Part shown: in pieces, positions 1 to 8,383 of the stretch
Layout: each line of letters begins with the position of its first letter
Numbering within the stretch: the first letter of the stretch is position 1
Assembly (NCBI GenBank): GCA_900540855.1
Contig: UQHK01000023.1
Coordinates: 1-32,775, forward strand
Reading direction: 5' to 3'
From: an uncultured Collinsella sp.
GTDB lineage: Bacteria > Actinomycetota > Coriobacteriia > Coriobacteriales > Coriobacteriaceae
DNA: 32,775 bases
Translations under genes and position numbers: made by a program
Notes under the pieces: generated by a model
Told to the model about the DNA's origin: nothing
Database searches by the model: none
The model's input: the letters and a program-made list of their open reading frames with translations, nothing else

Positions 1-17
1 GTAGCGGGTGGTTTAAA

Positions 18-38
18 GCTGGCCGCTGCGCGGCCAGC
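18..38 (-). other. Short perfect hairpin at the window edge
   Basis: Eight-base perfect inverted repeat (GCTGGCCG / CGGCCAGC) around a 5-base loop. Read on the minus strand it is followed by TTTAAA, so it might act as a second terminator behind the smpB terminator, or belong to a gene outside the window. No gene is visible in 1-208. Confidence 0.3.
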
Positions 39-52
39 AGACTAAAGTCTTG

Positions 53-87
53 AAAAAAAGGCGGCGCCCATAACGGACGCCGCCTTT
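53..87 (-). terminator. Intrinsic terminator downstream of smpB
   Basis: Perfect 10-bp stem (AAAGGCGGCG / CGCCGCCTTT) with an 11-base loop. On the minus strand it is followed by a run of U residues (plus-strand A run at 53-59). It lies 120 bp past the smpB stop and would end the TPR-smpB transcript. Confidence 0.85.
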
Positions 88-129
88 GAGACATATGTGT
101 CAGAACAGTAAGCAAGATGAGACGCCCGC

Positions 130-196
130 AGTTGCGGTGAAATAGGGACTGAATAGCCCCTCAAACAGGCAAAACAGTCCGTATTCCACCGCAACT
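130..196 (-). repeat. 67-bp dispersed inverted repeat, copy 1
   Basis: Two 22-base arms (AGTTGCGGTGAAATAGGGACTG and its near-complement, 20 of 22 positions matching) flank a 23-base centre. A second copy of exactly the same length lies at 13922-13988 in the opposite orientation. When both are read in the same direction the centres align too (TTTT..GTT..TA.T). Both copies sit just past the stop codon of a minus-strand gene and next to its terminator. This looks like a REP/BIME-type intergenic palindrome. Confidence 0.8.
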
Positions 197-208
197 TGTA
201 CAGAGCGC

Positions 209-679
209 CTAGCGGTTGCGCTCCTTAAGCGCGCGGTCAATCTCGCGCTGAACGTCGCGCTTGGCCATATCCTCGCGCTTGTCGTAAAGCTTCTTGCCGC
301 GGCCTAGGCCCAGCAGCAGCTTTACGCGGCCGTCGGTATTAAAGTAGAGCTCCAGCGGCACCAGGGCATAGCCGCGATTACGTAGCTTACCGTCGAGAAA
401 GTCAATCTCCTTGCGGTGCAGCAGCAGACGACGACGGCGATCAGGGTCGCGGTTCCACACGCCACCATGGCTATAAGGGTGAATATGCAGGCCCACGAGC
501 CAGCACTCGCCGCCACGAATCAGTGCAAAGGTGTCGGTGATCTGGCACGCGCGCTCGCGAATCGACTTGACCTCGGTGCCACTCAGCTCAATGCCGCACT
601 CAAAGGTCTCATCGATAAAGTACTCGTGGTGTGCCGAGCGATTCTTGGAGATGAGCTTGCGCTCGCGCTTACTGGGCAT
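209..679 (-). CDS. smpB: SsrA-binding protein SmpB
   Basis: SmpB binds tmRNA and delivers it to stalled ribosomes for trans-translation. The 156-residue product has the usual length and family landmarks: KNRSAHHEYFIDETFECGIELSGTEVKS near the N-terminus, the LHIHPYSHGG segment in the middle, and a basic C-terminal tail (GRGKKLYDKREDMAKRDVQREIDRALKERNR) that inserts into the mRNA channel. The ATG at 677-679 was chosen because GAGGAGG lies 6 bases upstream; a longer open frame reaching 820 would add 47 residues unlike SmpB. The start overlaps the end of the upstream TPR gene by 11 bp, which indicates translational coupling. tmRNA itself is not visible in the window. RNase R, its functional partner, is encoded 8.5 kb upstream on the same strand. 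Confidence 0.97.
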   Translation of the reverse strand: MPSKRERKLISKNRSAHHEYFIDETFECGIELSGTEVKSIRERACQITDTFALIRGGECWLVGLHIHPYSHGGVWNRDPDRRRRLLLHRKEIDFLDGKLRNRGYALVPLELYFNTDGRVKLLLGLGRGKKLYDKREDMAKRDVQREIDRALKERNR

Positions 680-1586
680 CGCTGGCCTCCTCGGTCCCAT
701 CGACGTTTGAGCCCGCGGCGTCGCGCTTTGCCTTGCGCTCAGCATTGAGCTCGGCGTCGCTCTCGCGCACCAGTTTGATAATCGCCGCGCAGGCCTCCTC
801 GCCCACAAGGTCGCGAGCACGCACTGTCAGGCGCGTCGCCTCCTGCTTGTCGCCGTCGCTTGCAGCATCGGTCGCGCACATAATCAGGCAGATGGCAATC
901 TCGGCCGAAGGCGAGGTCGGCACGCCTTGCAGGGCCAGTTCACCCATCACGTGCTCGTCGCTCTCCTCGGCGGCATCCGGATAGGTGGTATGAATCTTGT
1001 TGAGCAGGCGCGTCGTGTGTGCATCGTTGGGCGCTAAGCGCAGTGCTAGACGCGCGCAACCCACGGCGGCCGAGACATTCTCGGTCTCGGGCTCCAAGAA
1101 GTACTGGCCCAGGTTGGAATAGGCGCGGGCGGCGCACTTGCCGTCGCTCGCACGCTCCAGCACCGAAAACGAGAGCGATGCCCATTCCTGCTTGTCATCG
1201 AGTGCGCGGAACAGCTCGGCCAGGTCCAAGCGATAGTTGCAGTTCATGGGGTCCCAACGCACAGCCTGCATCAGGGCATTACGAGCGCTCACATAATCCT
1301 GCAGGCGAATATAGGCAAACGCCATGTCAGAGTACAGGCGGTCAAACGGCACCTCGACCTGCACGAGCTCGCGCGGATCCTTCTCCACGCGGCGATAGGC
1401 CAGACGCTCAAACTTGCTATCGAAGCTAAAGTATTGGCGCTTCTCCTCCGTCTTGCACTCGGCGTCGATATACTCCTCGGCGAGCTCCACCAGGCGCTCC
1501 AACAGCGGCGTCGCCGTAGCCAGGTCGCCCTGCGCCAGATAGTTCTCGGCATACGTGATGTCTTGCAAGCTGATGGGCAGATCCAT
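669..1586 (-). CDS. TPR-repeat protein upstream of smpB
   Basis: A 305-residue soluble protein with tetratricopeptide-like helical pairs. Examples are the segments beginning ITYAENYLAQGDLATATPLLERLVELAEE, FDRLYSDMAFAYIRLQDYVSARNALMQAVRWDP and ARAYSNLGQYFLEPE. There is no signal peptide or membrane segment. The C-terminus is a charged, Lys/Glu-rich tail. TPR proteins usually hold partner proteins; the partner here is unknown. The start at 1584-1586 has GAGGAG 5 bases upstream; an in-frame start at 1637 lacks such a site and would lie in the promoter region. The gene overlaps smpB by 11 bp, so the two are co-translated, but a role in ribosome rescue is only inferred from that position. Confidence 0.85.
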   Translation of the reverse strand: MDLPISLQDITYAENYLAQGDLATATPLLERLVELAEEYIDAECKTEEKRQYFSFDSKFERLAYRRVEKDPRELVQVEVPFDRLYSDMAFAYIRLQDYVSARNALMQAVRWDPMNCNYRLDLAELFRALDDKQEWASLSFSVLERASDGKCAARAYSNLGQYFLEPETENVSAAVGCARLALRLAPNDAHTTRLLNKIHTTYPDAAEESDEHVMGELALQGVPTSPSAEIAICLIMCATDAASDGDKQEATRLTVRARDLVGEEACAAIIKLVRESDAELNAERKAKRDAAGSNVDGTEEASDAQ

Positions 1587-1621
1587 GGCTACTCCTCGAT
1601 CTGAGCGAAACACGGCAGGCG

Positions 1622-1633
1622 CCGTATATACGG
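1622..1633. promoter_or_regulatory. Palindrome CCGTATATACGG upstream of the TPR-smpB operon
   Basis: Perfect 12-bp palindrome 36 bp upstream of the TPR start and directly behind the tRNA terminator. On the minus strand it directly follows TTGAC. It could be an operator or overlap a promoter, but no well-spaced -10/-35 pair could be assigned. Confidence 0.3.
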
Positions 1634-1642
1634 TCAATACAC

Positions 1643-1670
1643 AAAACCCGGGTCTCTTACGAGGCCCGGG
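1643..1670 (-). terminator. Intrinsic terminator of the tRNA operon
   Basis: Ten-pair stem CCCGGGTCTC / GAGGCCCGGG (one G-U pair) with a 4-base loop. On the minus strand it is followed by TTTTGTGT. It starts 10 bp past the 3' end of tRNA-Glu. Confidence 0.85.
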
Positions 1671-1680
1671 CGTTCAATTT

Positions 1681-1757
1681 TGGTAGCCCGTACCAGATTC
1701 GAACTGGTGATCTCCGCCTTGAGAGGGCGGCGTCCTAAACCGCTAGACGAACGGGCC
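1681..1757 (-). tRNA. tRNA-Glu (anticodon CTC)
   Basis: Cloverleaf with acceptor stem GGCCCGT / ACGGGCT (G-U at the first pair), anticodon stem CCGCC / GGCGG around loop CTCTCAA, a T-arm carrying GTTCGAATC, and an encoded CCA end. Positions 34-36 are CTC, reading GAG. It follows tRNA-Gln by 17 bp and shares its promoter and terminator. Confidence 0.95.
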
Positions 1758-1774
1758 ATATGTAGCAAATGCAA

Positions 1775-1848
1775 TGGCTGGGATGGAGGGAGTCGAACCC
1801 CCATTGACGGAACCAGAATCCGCTGTCCTGCCATTAGACGACATCCCA
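1775..1848 (-). tRNA. tRNA-Gln (anticodon CTG)
   Basis: Acceptor stem TGGGATG / CATCCCA, discriminator G and encoded CCA. The anticodon stem GCGGA / TCCGT encloses loop TTCTGGT, giving anticodon CTG for CAG codons. The T-arm carries GTTCGACTC. It is the first gene of a two-tRNA operon. Confidence 0.95.
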
Positions 1849-1892
1849 ATGACTGCATCGCTGCGCTCGGCTGTGCCTTTGCGCAAGAAAGA

Positions 1893-1921
1893 AATATACG
1901 GGAAGTTCGGCCGTGACGCAA
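1893..1921 (-). promoter_or_regulatory. Promoter of the tRNA-Gln/tRNA-Glu operon
   Basis: On the minus strand TTGCGT (-35, 1916-1921) and TATATT (-10, 1893-1898) are separated by exactly 17 bp. The predicted start lies about 38 bp before tRNA-Gln. A TTTGACT/AGTCAAA inverted repeat with 12-bp spacing lies just upstream at 1930-1955; its role is unknown. Confidence 0.75.
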
Positions 1922-2114
1922 GCCCCAATTTTGACTTTTTTGAAATTCAGTCAAATACGGCCAACACGTGAAGGACCTGTGAAGTCGACCGCTGCACACG
2001 AAGGACAAAACGCCGCGAGCGGTAGCCGTCAACCGTTGGCAGATTCTACCGCGAAAACGATAGCACCAGGCAACACAATCGAAGTATCAATGATCACGTA
2101 GATATCGAGGCGCC

Positions 2115-2525
2115 ATGGACGAAGAGCTTGATTACCTATGGGAGACCCTGGGCCTCGAGATCACTGCTGACCTTTGGCCCGAACGGGACAAAATCCATCC
2201 CACTCTGCGCCCCGCCATCACGGTGATGCAGGCAAAATACCGCCGTGCATCCTTTTTGATCATGCGGATGTCATGGCACGCGGGACTCCCCGACCTTAAG
2301 CGAATCCAGTCAAGCCTCGTCGAGCTGTCCGGTATGCCGACTGTCATATCCGAGGCGCACCTGGAGCAGCGACAGCGCGAGCGACTGCAACAGCAGCGGA
2401 TTCCCTTTATCTGCCCCGGTGTTCAGGCATATCTGCCCTTTATGGACGAGGAGTACTGGAGCGGCAAGCCCAACAAGCACGTAAAGGTCTACGATCCGCA
2501 CGAATGGGCACAGCTCGAGGATTGA
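2115..2525 (+). CDS. Hypothetical protein, possible truncated MarR-like regulator
   Basis: A 136-residue soluble protein on its own on the plus strand between the tRNAs and an Spx-like gene. The segment around residues 86-112 (QRERLQQQRIPFICPGVQAYLPF) resembles, from memory, a conserved patch found just ahead of the winged-helix domain in a group of MarR-like regulators. No winged helix follows, because the frame ends 24 residues later. It may be a shortened relative or an unrelated protein. The start has GAGG about 5 bases upstream, a modest site. No partner gene lies nearby and no function is assigned. Confidence 0.6.
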   Translation: MDEELDYLWETLGLEITADLWPERDKIHPTLRPAITVMQAKYRRASFLIMRMSWHAGLPDLKRIQSSLVELSGMPTVISEAHLEQRQRERLQQQRIPFICPGVQAYLPFMDEEYWSGKPNKHVKVYDPHEWAQLED

Positions 2526-2597
2526 GCCGAGCGAGCCCGCCGATGGAAAACACGTCCCACCCTGAGCACTCAAAACGGGTCGCACTTTCCGCAGCCG

Positions 2598-2957
2598 CTA
2601 CAGCAGCGCCTCGGTCCAAGCTGCTTCCCTAAAGCCGGGAATCGCAAAGTCGTCGCCCACCAACAGCGGACGCTTGACCAGCATGCCGTCGGTCGCCAGC
2701 AGCTCGTAGCACTCCCGATCCGTCATGCCCGCATCTAGACGCGCCTTCAGGCCCAGCTCTCGATATTTCATGCCCGACGAATTAAAGAAGCGCCGCACCG
2801 GCAGTCCCGAACGAGCAATCCAGGTCGCAAGCTCATCAGCCGTGGGATTGTCCAAAACGATATCGCGGTCGATATACTCTACCCCGTGTTCGTCCAGCCA
2901 TGCCTTGGCCTTCTTACAGGTCGAGCACTTGGGATATTCAACAAACAGTACGGTCAT
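2598..2957 (-). CDS. ArsC/Spx-family thioredoxin-fold protein
   Basis: A 119-residue protein of the arsenate-reductase/Spx family. It has the N-terminal redox motif CSTC (Cys11, Cys14) followed by KKAKAWLDEHG, the middle segment SGLPVRRFFNSSG, and the C-terminal KRPLLVGDD segment. The family includes arsenate reductases (usually one catalytic Cys) and Spx/MgsR-type regulators that bind RNA polymerase and sense oxidation through CXXC. The CXXC here fits the regulator-like or YffB-like branch better, but this cannot be settled from sequence alone. The start was set at 2957 because GGAGG lies 6 bases upstream; an earlier in-frame ATG at 2996 has no such site. It stands alone, with no arsenic genes nearby. 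Confidence 0.88.
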   Translation of the reverse strand: MTVLFVEYPKCSTCKKAKAWLDEHGVEYIDRDIVLDNPTADELATWIARSGLPVRRFFNSSGMKYRELGLKARLDAGMTDRECYELLATDGMLVKRPLLVGDDFAIPGFREAAWTEALL

Positions 2958-3049
2958 GGGAATCCTCCGAATATAGATCGGCCAACGCAGGCACACGCCA
3001 CACGAGGCGCCTTCGTATGATGGGCCAATTGTAGCCCACGGGTCACACG

Positions 3050-4102
3050 CTAAACGAACCGTACCCCGAATCCGCGTTTGATGAACGGCAGCAGCTCCAT
3101 TGCCTCGGGCGTGATATGGCCCGCAACGTTCATGCGCTCGTCACCGGGAAGATCGACCCGCGCAATCTCAAGCTCGCCTTCGTAGCGCCCATATCCGCTA
3201 TTGCTCACAGCGATCGACCCCGCCTTTCGCGGCAGGCCGGCTCCGGCATCCGTCGGCACGGAATCCGGCTTATGCGTCGTACGTGACTCCTGAGACCTAA
3301 AGATGAGGACACTCGAGTCGGGCCGGTCGTGATGAATCTGCCCACGTACATAGGCATAACCAGACTCAAGCTCGCATTGCAGGTCCACGTATCCGGCGGA
3401 AACTTGAGCAAACTGCGCCCAGCCCGCATCGGAAAGATCGGGGTCGCCGACCAACACAATGTCGCAATCGGCGCCATGTGCGAGCTCAAGCATGTTGAGG
3501 GCAACCTTTGACGCGCGACCGCGCTGTGCCTCGACCGTCGGCAGTCCCTCGAATACCGGCCCGCGAACGTTGGCATCACCCGGCACAAAAGCCATGATTT
3601 CGAATCCAAGCGCCGCAAGACGAAGATTCACCCGAGCAATGTCCTCCAGAGCTAAACCGGTATAAGGCTTGGGGTAAAAATTGTGACAGGCGGCAAAACG
3701 AGTCACATCGGCACCGGCCTCACGCCACGATGCGATTTCATCAGAACTCACCGTCGATGCATTGACCACAATGCGAAATACACCGGACAGCTCCGCGACC
3801 CGCCGGGCGCTAAAGCCATAGTCCAAACGAAGGTATTCCAACCCCAGATCGCGCAGGTCCTCGATGCGCTCAAGCCCGAGCAAATCGCACGTGCGCGGCC
3901 CCACATCGGCAATGAGCGCAATGCCGCGGGCGGAAAGCAGCGACAGCACATGACGGACCTTATCGGTATACGCCGCTCCCCCATCCTCGGGAATATGCAG
4001 TGAGGTGAACGCGCAGCGCGCACCCGCCGCGGCACCACGCTCAATCGTCCGCTCAATATCCTGCAGAGGGCTGGAAAGATAAATCGAAATACCCGTTTTC
4101 AC
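3050..4102 (-). CDS. mupG: 6-phospho-N-acetylmuramidase MupG (DUF871 family)
   Basis: A 350-residue cytoplasmic glycosidase of the DUF871/MupG family. In the Staphylococcus aureus pathway MupG cleaves MurNAc-6-phosphate-GlcNAc, the disaccharide imported from peptidoglycan, into MurNAc-6P and GlcNAc. An N-terminal TIM-barrel-like domain (about 1-240) carries the family signature HNFYPKPYTGL at residues 140-150. A smaller C-terminal domain covers about 250-350. The start is GTG at 4100-4102 with AAAGGAG 9 bases upstream. It is the last gene of murR-murQ-murP-mupG, and the same four functions cluster in S. aureus, which supports the assignment. An intrinsic terminator at 4119-4152 lies between murP and this gene, so mupG may be expressed at a lower or conditional level. 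Confidence 0.9.
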   Translation of the reverse strand: MKTGISIYLSSPLQDIERTIERGAAAGARCAFTSLHIPEDGGAAYTDKVRHVLSLLSARGIALIADVGPRTCDLLGLERIEDLRDLGLEYLRLDYGFSARRVAELSGVFRIVVNASTVSSDEIASWREAGADVTRFAACHNFYPKPYTGLALEDIARVNLRLAALGFEIMAFVPGDANVRGPVFEGLPTVEAQRGRASKVALNMLELAHGADCDIVLVGDPDLSDAGWAQFAQVSAGYVDLQCELESGYAYVRGQIHHDRPDSSVLIFRSQESRTTHKPDSVPTDAGAGLPRKAGSIAVSNSGYGRYEGELEIARVDLPGDERMNVAGHITPEAMELLPFIKRGFGVRFV

Positions 4103-4118
4103 GCTACAACGCTCCTTT

Positions 4119-4152
4119 AAAAAAGGCCGGCGGAGCAGTTAGCCCCGCCGGC
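4119..4152 (-). terminator. Intrinsic terminator/attenuator between murP and mupG
   Basis: Perfect 8-bp stem GCCGGCGG / CCGCCGGC, followed on the minus strand by CTTTTTTAAAGGAG. The U run merges with the mupG ribosome site AAAGGAG. A full terminator here would cut mupG off from the operon unless there is read-through or a further promoter. Confidence 0.75.
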
Positions 4153-4219
4153 ACAACCATAGCATCAAGAAATCTGCCGCGCGCCGCGAACCCCGAGCAA
4201 CACGGCTCGCGATATCAAA

Positions 4220-5650
4220 CTACTCGCCAAAGAACTCATTGATCTTCTGCTCGTCGACGCCAAAGAACCACGTCAGGACAAAGCCGGCGGCATAGGCAAG
4301 CAGCATAGCGGCAACGTAGCCGAGCTGCTGGCCAGGAACGACGATCAGCAGGCCAAACAGACCGGAAACGCCCTGAGAAACCGTGCCGATGTGAAGCAGC
4401 GCCGCGAGCGCGCCGCCAAATCCGGCACCCAGGCAGGCCGTTACAAACGGACGAACGAGCGGCAGCGTAACGGCATACATCAGAGGCTCGCCCACACCCA
4501 GGATGCCAACGGGAATGGACTCTGCGACGTACTTCTTGAGCTTGGCGTTCTTGGTCTTAAAGTACAGCGCCAAACCGGCACCGACCTGGCCGCCGCCAGC
4601 CATCATAAGGATGGGGAGCAAGTAATTGATGCCCTTGGTAGCGCCGTCGGGATCGTTGAGCATAGCGTGGATCGGCGTGAGCGCCTGATGCAGGCCGACG
4701 GAAACCAGCGGCAAGAAGCCTGCCGACAGGATATAGCCGCCCAGGACGCCCAGCTTCTCGAAGATAAAGGTCAAAACGCTAAAGATGGCAGTCGTCAGCC
4801 ATGCGCCAACCGGCTGGATGACGAGCATCAGAGCAAAGGCGCCGATGATGAGCACCAGCAGCGGGGACAAGAACGTGTCGAGTGCGTTGGGCATAACCTT
4901 GCGAATCTGACGCTCCATCCAGGCAAAAAATGCGCCAGCGATAAGAGCCGCGATCATGCCGCCCGCTGCGGGGTTGTACTGCGCATTGGTGAGCGGCAGC
5001 AGAATGGCAGTGGCAGGATCAGCCGCACCAGGCGCAAGCAGGGGCATAGCACTGTTGGCGATACACATCATGCCGGCGATGCCGCCCAGCGCAGCGGAGC
5101 CACCAAACTCACGTGCCGCGTTATAGCCCACCAAGATGGGCAGATAGGCAAACAAGGCCCAGCCCATGGAACGAATGCCCTGGTACCACCACTCGCCTGC
5201 AAGCGCGCCTGCCGTCGAGACGTTAATGACGTTGCAGATACCGTTGATGAGACCAGCCGCAATGATGCCGGGAAGCAGGGCGACGAAGACATTGGAAATC
5301 TTCTTGAGGAAGGCCTGAACCGGCTTGGACTCGTATTTGGCCTTCTGCGCGGCCTTGTTTGTGGCCGCAGCGTCAACCACGCTCTCGTCGGCAACGCCTT
5401 TCGCAAGGCCGGTGAGCTTGGAGCACTCCTCGAGCACCTTATTCACCTTGCCCGGACCCAGCACGATCTGCATCGTGTCGTCCTCGACCAGGCCCATCAC
5501 GCCGTCGAGTGCCTTAATGCCCTCCGTGTCGACGTTGCCCGTGTCTTTGACGGTCACGCGCAGGCGCGTCATGCACGCCGCGTTTGCGAGCACGTTGTCT
5601 TTACCGCCCAAAAGGTCCAGCAGCTTTTGAGCCAGCTCTTTGTTCGTCAT
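4220..5650 (-). CDS. murP: PTS MurNAc transporter subunit IIBC (MurP-like)
   Basis: A 476-residue phosphotransferase permease that imports and phosphorylates a MurNAc-containing sugar. The N-terminal EIIB domain (about 1-90) has the phospho-cysteine at Cys26 in NAACMTRLRV. After a linker, the EIIC domain (about 108-470) contains multiple membrane segments, including LLPGIIAAGLINGI and the GVGEPLMYAVTLPLVRPF loop typical of the glucose/sucrose EIIC superfamily. No EIIA domain is fused, as in known MurP proteins, so phosphate must come from an EIIA encoded elsewhere. The start has AAGGAGG 4 bases upstream. Substrate specificity for MurNAc or MurNAc-GlcNAc is inferred from the flanking murQ and mupG. 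Confidence 0.9.
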   Translation of the reverse strand: MTNKELAQKLLDLLGGKDNVLANAACMTRLRVTVKDTGNVDTEGIKALDGVMGLVEDDTMQIVLGPGKVNKVLEECSKLTGLAKGVADESVVDAAATNKAAQKAKYESKPVQAFLKKISNVFVALLPGIIAAGLINGICNVINVSTAGALAGEWWYQGIRSMGWALFAYLPILVGYNAAREFGGSAALGGIAGMMCIANSAMPLLAPGAADPATAILLPLTNAQYNPAAGGMIAALIAGAFFAWMERQIRKVMPNALDTFLSPLLVLIIGAFALMLVIQPVGAWLTTAIFSVLTFIFEKLGVLGGYILSAGFLPLVSVGLHQALTPIHAMLNDPDGATKGINYLLPILMMAGGGQVGAGLALYFKTKNAKLKKYVAESIPVGILGVGEPLMYAVTLPLVRPFVTACLGAGFGGALAALLHIGTVSQGVSGLFGLLIVVPGQQLGYVAAMLLAYAAGFVLTWFFGVDEQKINEFFGE

Positions 5651-5707
5651 AACTCCTCCTTGTATTGGGTATCTCGTCTGGATGTCATATCAGCTCACGC
5701 CGCACAC

Positions 5708-6631
<924 letters not shown>

Positions 6632-6641
6632 TTCATTCACC

Positions 6642-7493
6642 TCATCTTTCCTGTTTCTCGATGTAGTTTTGCTTAATGACATGCGTCGCCCGTTCGTAGT
6701 CGCTGGCAACGTAAGCAGCGTACAGGGCATCGACAACCATAAGCTGGGCCATACGCGAAGCCATGGCACCGCTGCGGACCAAGGGTTCACTCGCAGCGAC
6801 GCCGAGCACGGCATCGGCCACGGTGGCAAGCTTGGATGATCCATCTACTTTGGTAACGGCCACAACGGGACAGTTGTGACGTTGGGCCTCGGCGGTGCAG
6901 TCCAGCACCTCTTGCGTCAAGCCCGAGTAGCTAAAGGCGATTGCCATATCGCCCTCATGCATGTTCTTGGCACACAAGAGCTGATCATGCCAGTCGTCGT
7001 ACAGATGGCACTCTTTGTCGACACGCATGAGCTTTTGTGCCAGATCGTGCGCGACCAAACGAGAGGCACCGATACCGAACAGATTGACTGCGCGTGCCCG
7101 CTTAAGATAGGCCGCGCATCGCTCCAAGACGGTGTAATCGAGCGTTCGCGCCGTCGCTTCGATCGTGCGCACGTTGCTTTTCATCACCTTCCCCACGATA
7201 CGTTCGACGCTGTCATCCATGGAGATGCCCTCGAGGGCAACGTCTTTCTTGTCACCCAAGAGCGCCAGCTCGGCAATCAGTTCGCGCTGGAACTCCTTGT
7301 AGCCCGCAAAACCCAAGCGCTTGCAAAAGCGCAAAATGCTCGAGGGCGAGGAGAACGTGGCATCGGCAAGACCGCGGACGGACAGCCCGACCACCTCGTG
7401 CGGATGAGCGCTTACATATGCGATGACATTGCGTTCCGCCGGGCTCGCGCTGAGCTCACGCTCGCGAAGCCGCAAAAGCAATCCGTTTGCCAT
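6642..7493 (-). CDS. murR: RpiR/MurR-family sugar-phosphate-responsive regulator
   Basis: A 283-residue transcription factor. The N-terminal RpiR-type helix-turn-helix (about 1-77) has the recognition segment FSSPSSILRFCKRLGFAGYKEFQ. The C-terminal SIS domain (about 125-260) contains NLFGIGASRLVAHDLAQKL and AFSYSGLTQEVLDC, which bind a phosphosugar. It is the first gene of murR-murQ-murP-mupG and most likely controls that operon, with MurNAc-6P as probable effector by analogy with Escherichia coli MurR. The start was set at ATG 7491-7493 with GGGAGG 8 bases upstream; the in-frame GTG at 7502 lies inside that ribosome site and is unlikely to be used. Confidence 0.9.
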   Translation of the reverse strand: MANGLLLRLRERELSASPAERNVIAYVSAHPHEVVGLSVRGLADATFSSPSSILRFCKRLGFAGYKEFQRELIAELALLGDKKDVALEGISMDDSVERIVGKVMKSNVRTIEATARTLDYTVLERCAAYLKRARAVNLFGIGASRLVAHDLAQKLMRVDKECHLYDDWHDQLLCAKNMHEGDMAIAFSYSGLTQEVLDCTAEAQRHNCPVVAVTKVDGSSKLATVADAVLGVAASEPLVRSGAMASRMAQLMVVDALYAAYVASDYERATHVIKQNYIEKQER

Positions 7494-7527
7494 CTCAAAC
7501 ACCTCCCTTGAGAAGAATTAAAGACCA

Positions 7528-7540
7528 ACGAACGATTCGT
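7528..7540. promoter_or_regulatory. Possible MurR operator
   Basis: Short inverted repeat ACGAA-CGA-TTCGT, 35 bp upstream of the murR start. Dimeric RpiR regulators bind such dyads near their own promoter, but the arms are only 5 bp and no second site was seen. Confidence 0.3.
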
Positions 7541-7592
7541 ACCGGATATAAACAGCTTTTACGGTACATTGTGCCGCATCGTGGCGCACAAA

Positions 7593-7616
7593 GGGCGAGC
7601 GTTCTACCGCTCGCCC
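7593..7616 (-). terminator. Terminator downstream of the VanZ-like gene
   Basis: Perfect 9-bp stem GGGCGAGCG / CGCTCGCCC with a 6-base loop, 80 bp past the stop of the VanZ-like gene. The trailing U run on the minus strand is short (TTTGTG), so it is moderately convincing. Confidence 0.6.
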
Positions 7617-7697
7617 CTCAAATCCGACCGCTCGGAAATACGCGCGACACAAAATAGTTCAACAAGGTCGCATGATCAGAAACGGGTTTGTTACCGG

Positions 7698-8279
7698 CTA
7701 GCGCCTCGCATGGGCGCCGATGGGGCGCGTCTCGTGGTGCACCCATGCGGAGACCAGCAATACCAACAGCATCGCGGTGACATAGCCCGCAGCATCGAAT
7801 CCTAAATCGATAACGTCGAAATGCCTGCCGGGAACAAAGATCTTATGTACCTGATCGCCAACGGAGCAGACGGCGCAAAAGAGCAACACGGGCACGCAAC
7901 GGGAGCAAACGCTCCACGGACGCCTGGAAAAGCAAACCACGGCCACCGAGGCGAACAATCCGACGAAGAAAAACTCTACGGTATGGGCAACGCGACGGAC
8001 GTTCGTGCCCACCCACATGCGAATGGAAGCAAGTCGGCCAGACCGGACATTCGAGGCAGCCGAATCGATGCCCCCGGTCATCCCGTTCTCGGTCTGAGCT
8101 TCACCCGTGGCATCGGCAGCCTGAACGCCCGTAGCCTGACCCTCCACCACGCGCGCGGTGGACTCGCTCAGCAACGACGTCTCCACCGCATTTTGCTCCG
8201 TCAGCACCCAGATGCCCGCCAGCGTTGCAGCGAACAGAATGATCGCGGTCCATCCGATTATTTGTTTTACGCGCGCCAA
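7698..8279 (-). CDS. VanZ-family membrane protein
   Basis: A 193-residue membrane protein. One N-terminal segment (about 6-25, IIGWTAIILFAATLAGIWVL) is followed by a polar outward loop of about 80 residues rich in Ala, Thr and Gly. Two or three more segments carry VanZ-family features: RRVAHTVEFFFVGLFAS (His and Glu) and the end motif DVIDLGFDAAGYVTAMLLVLL. VanZ relatives confer low-level teicoplanin or lipoglycopeptide resistance in some species, but most have no known role. The likely start is TTG at 8277-8279, because GGAGG lies 7 bases upstream; the upstream in-frame ATG at 8321 lies beyond that ribosome site. It is a single-gene unit between murR and a recombinase gene. Confidence 0.8.
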   Translation of the reverse strand: MARVKQIIGWTAIILFAATLAGIWVLTEQNAVETSLLSESTARVVEGQATGVQAADATGEAQTENGMTGGIDSAASNVRSGRLASIRMWVGTNVRRVAHTVEFFFVGLFASVAVVCFSRRPWSVCSRCVPVLLFCAVCSVGDQVHKIFVPGRHFDVIDLGFDAAGYVTAMLLVLLVSAWVHHETRPIGAHARR

Positions 8280-8383
8280 GGGCCTACCTCCTTTTTTGAA
8301 TATCAGCGAGTGTAGCCCCAAATGACATCGTCAGCGTATCAAAATTTGAATCGCAACAGGAAGCGCCAAAGCGGCGCAAACCC

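Noticed and set aside
1..208. Possible tmRNA gene (ssrA) next to smpB
   Set aside because: tmRNA often lies near smpB, but no tRNA-like ends, no tag-peptide frame and no CCA end could be seen in this segment; only hairpins and the 67-bp repeat are present.
8280..8321. ATG start at 8321 for the VanZ-like gene
   Set aside because: The GGAGG site lies downstream of that ATG and points to the TTG at 8279.
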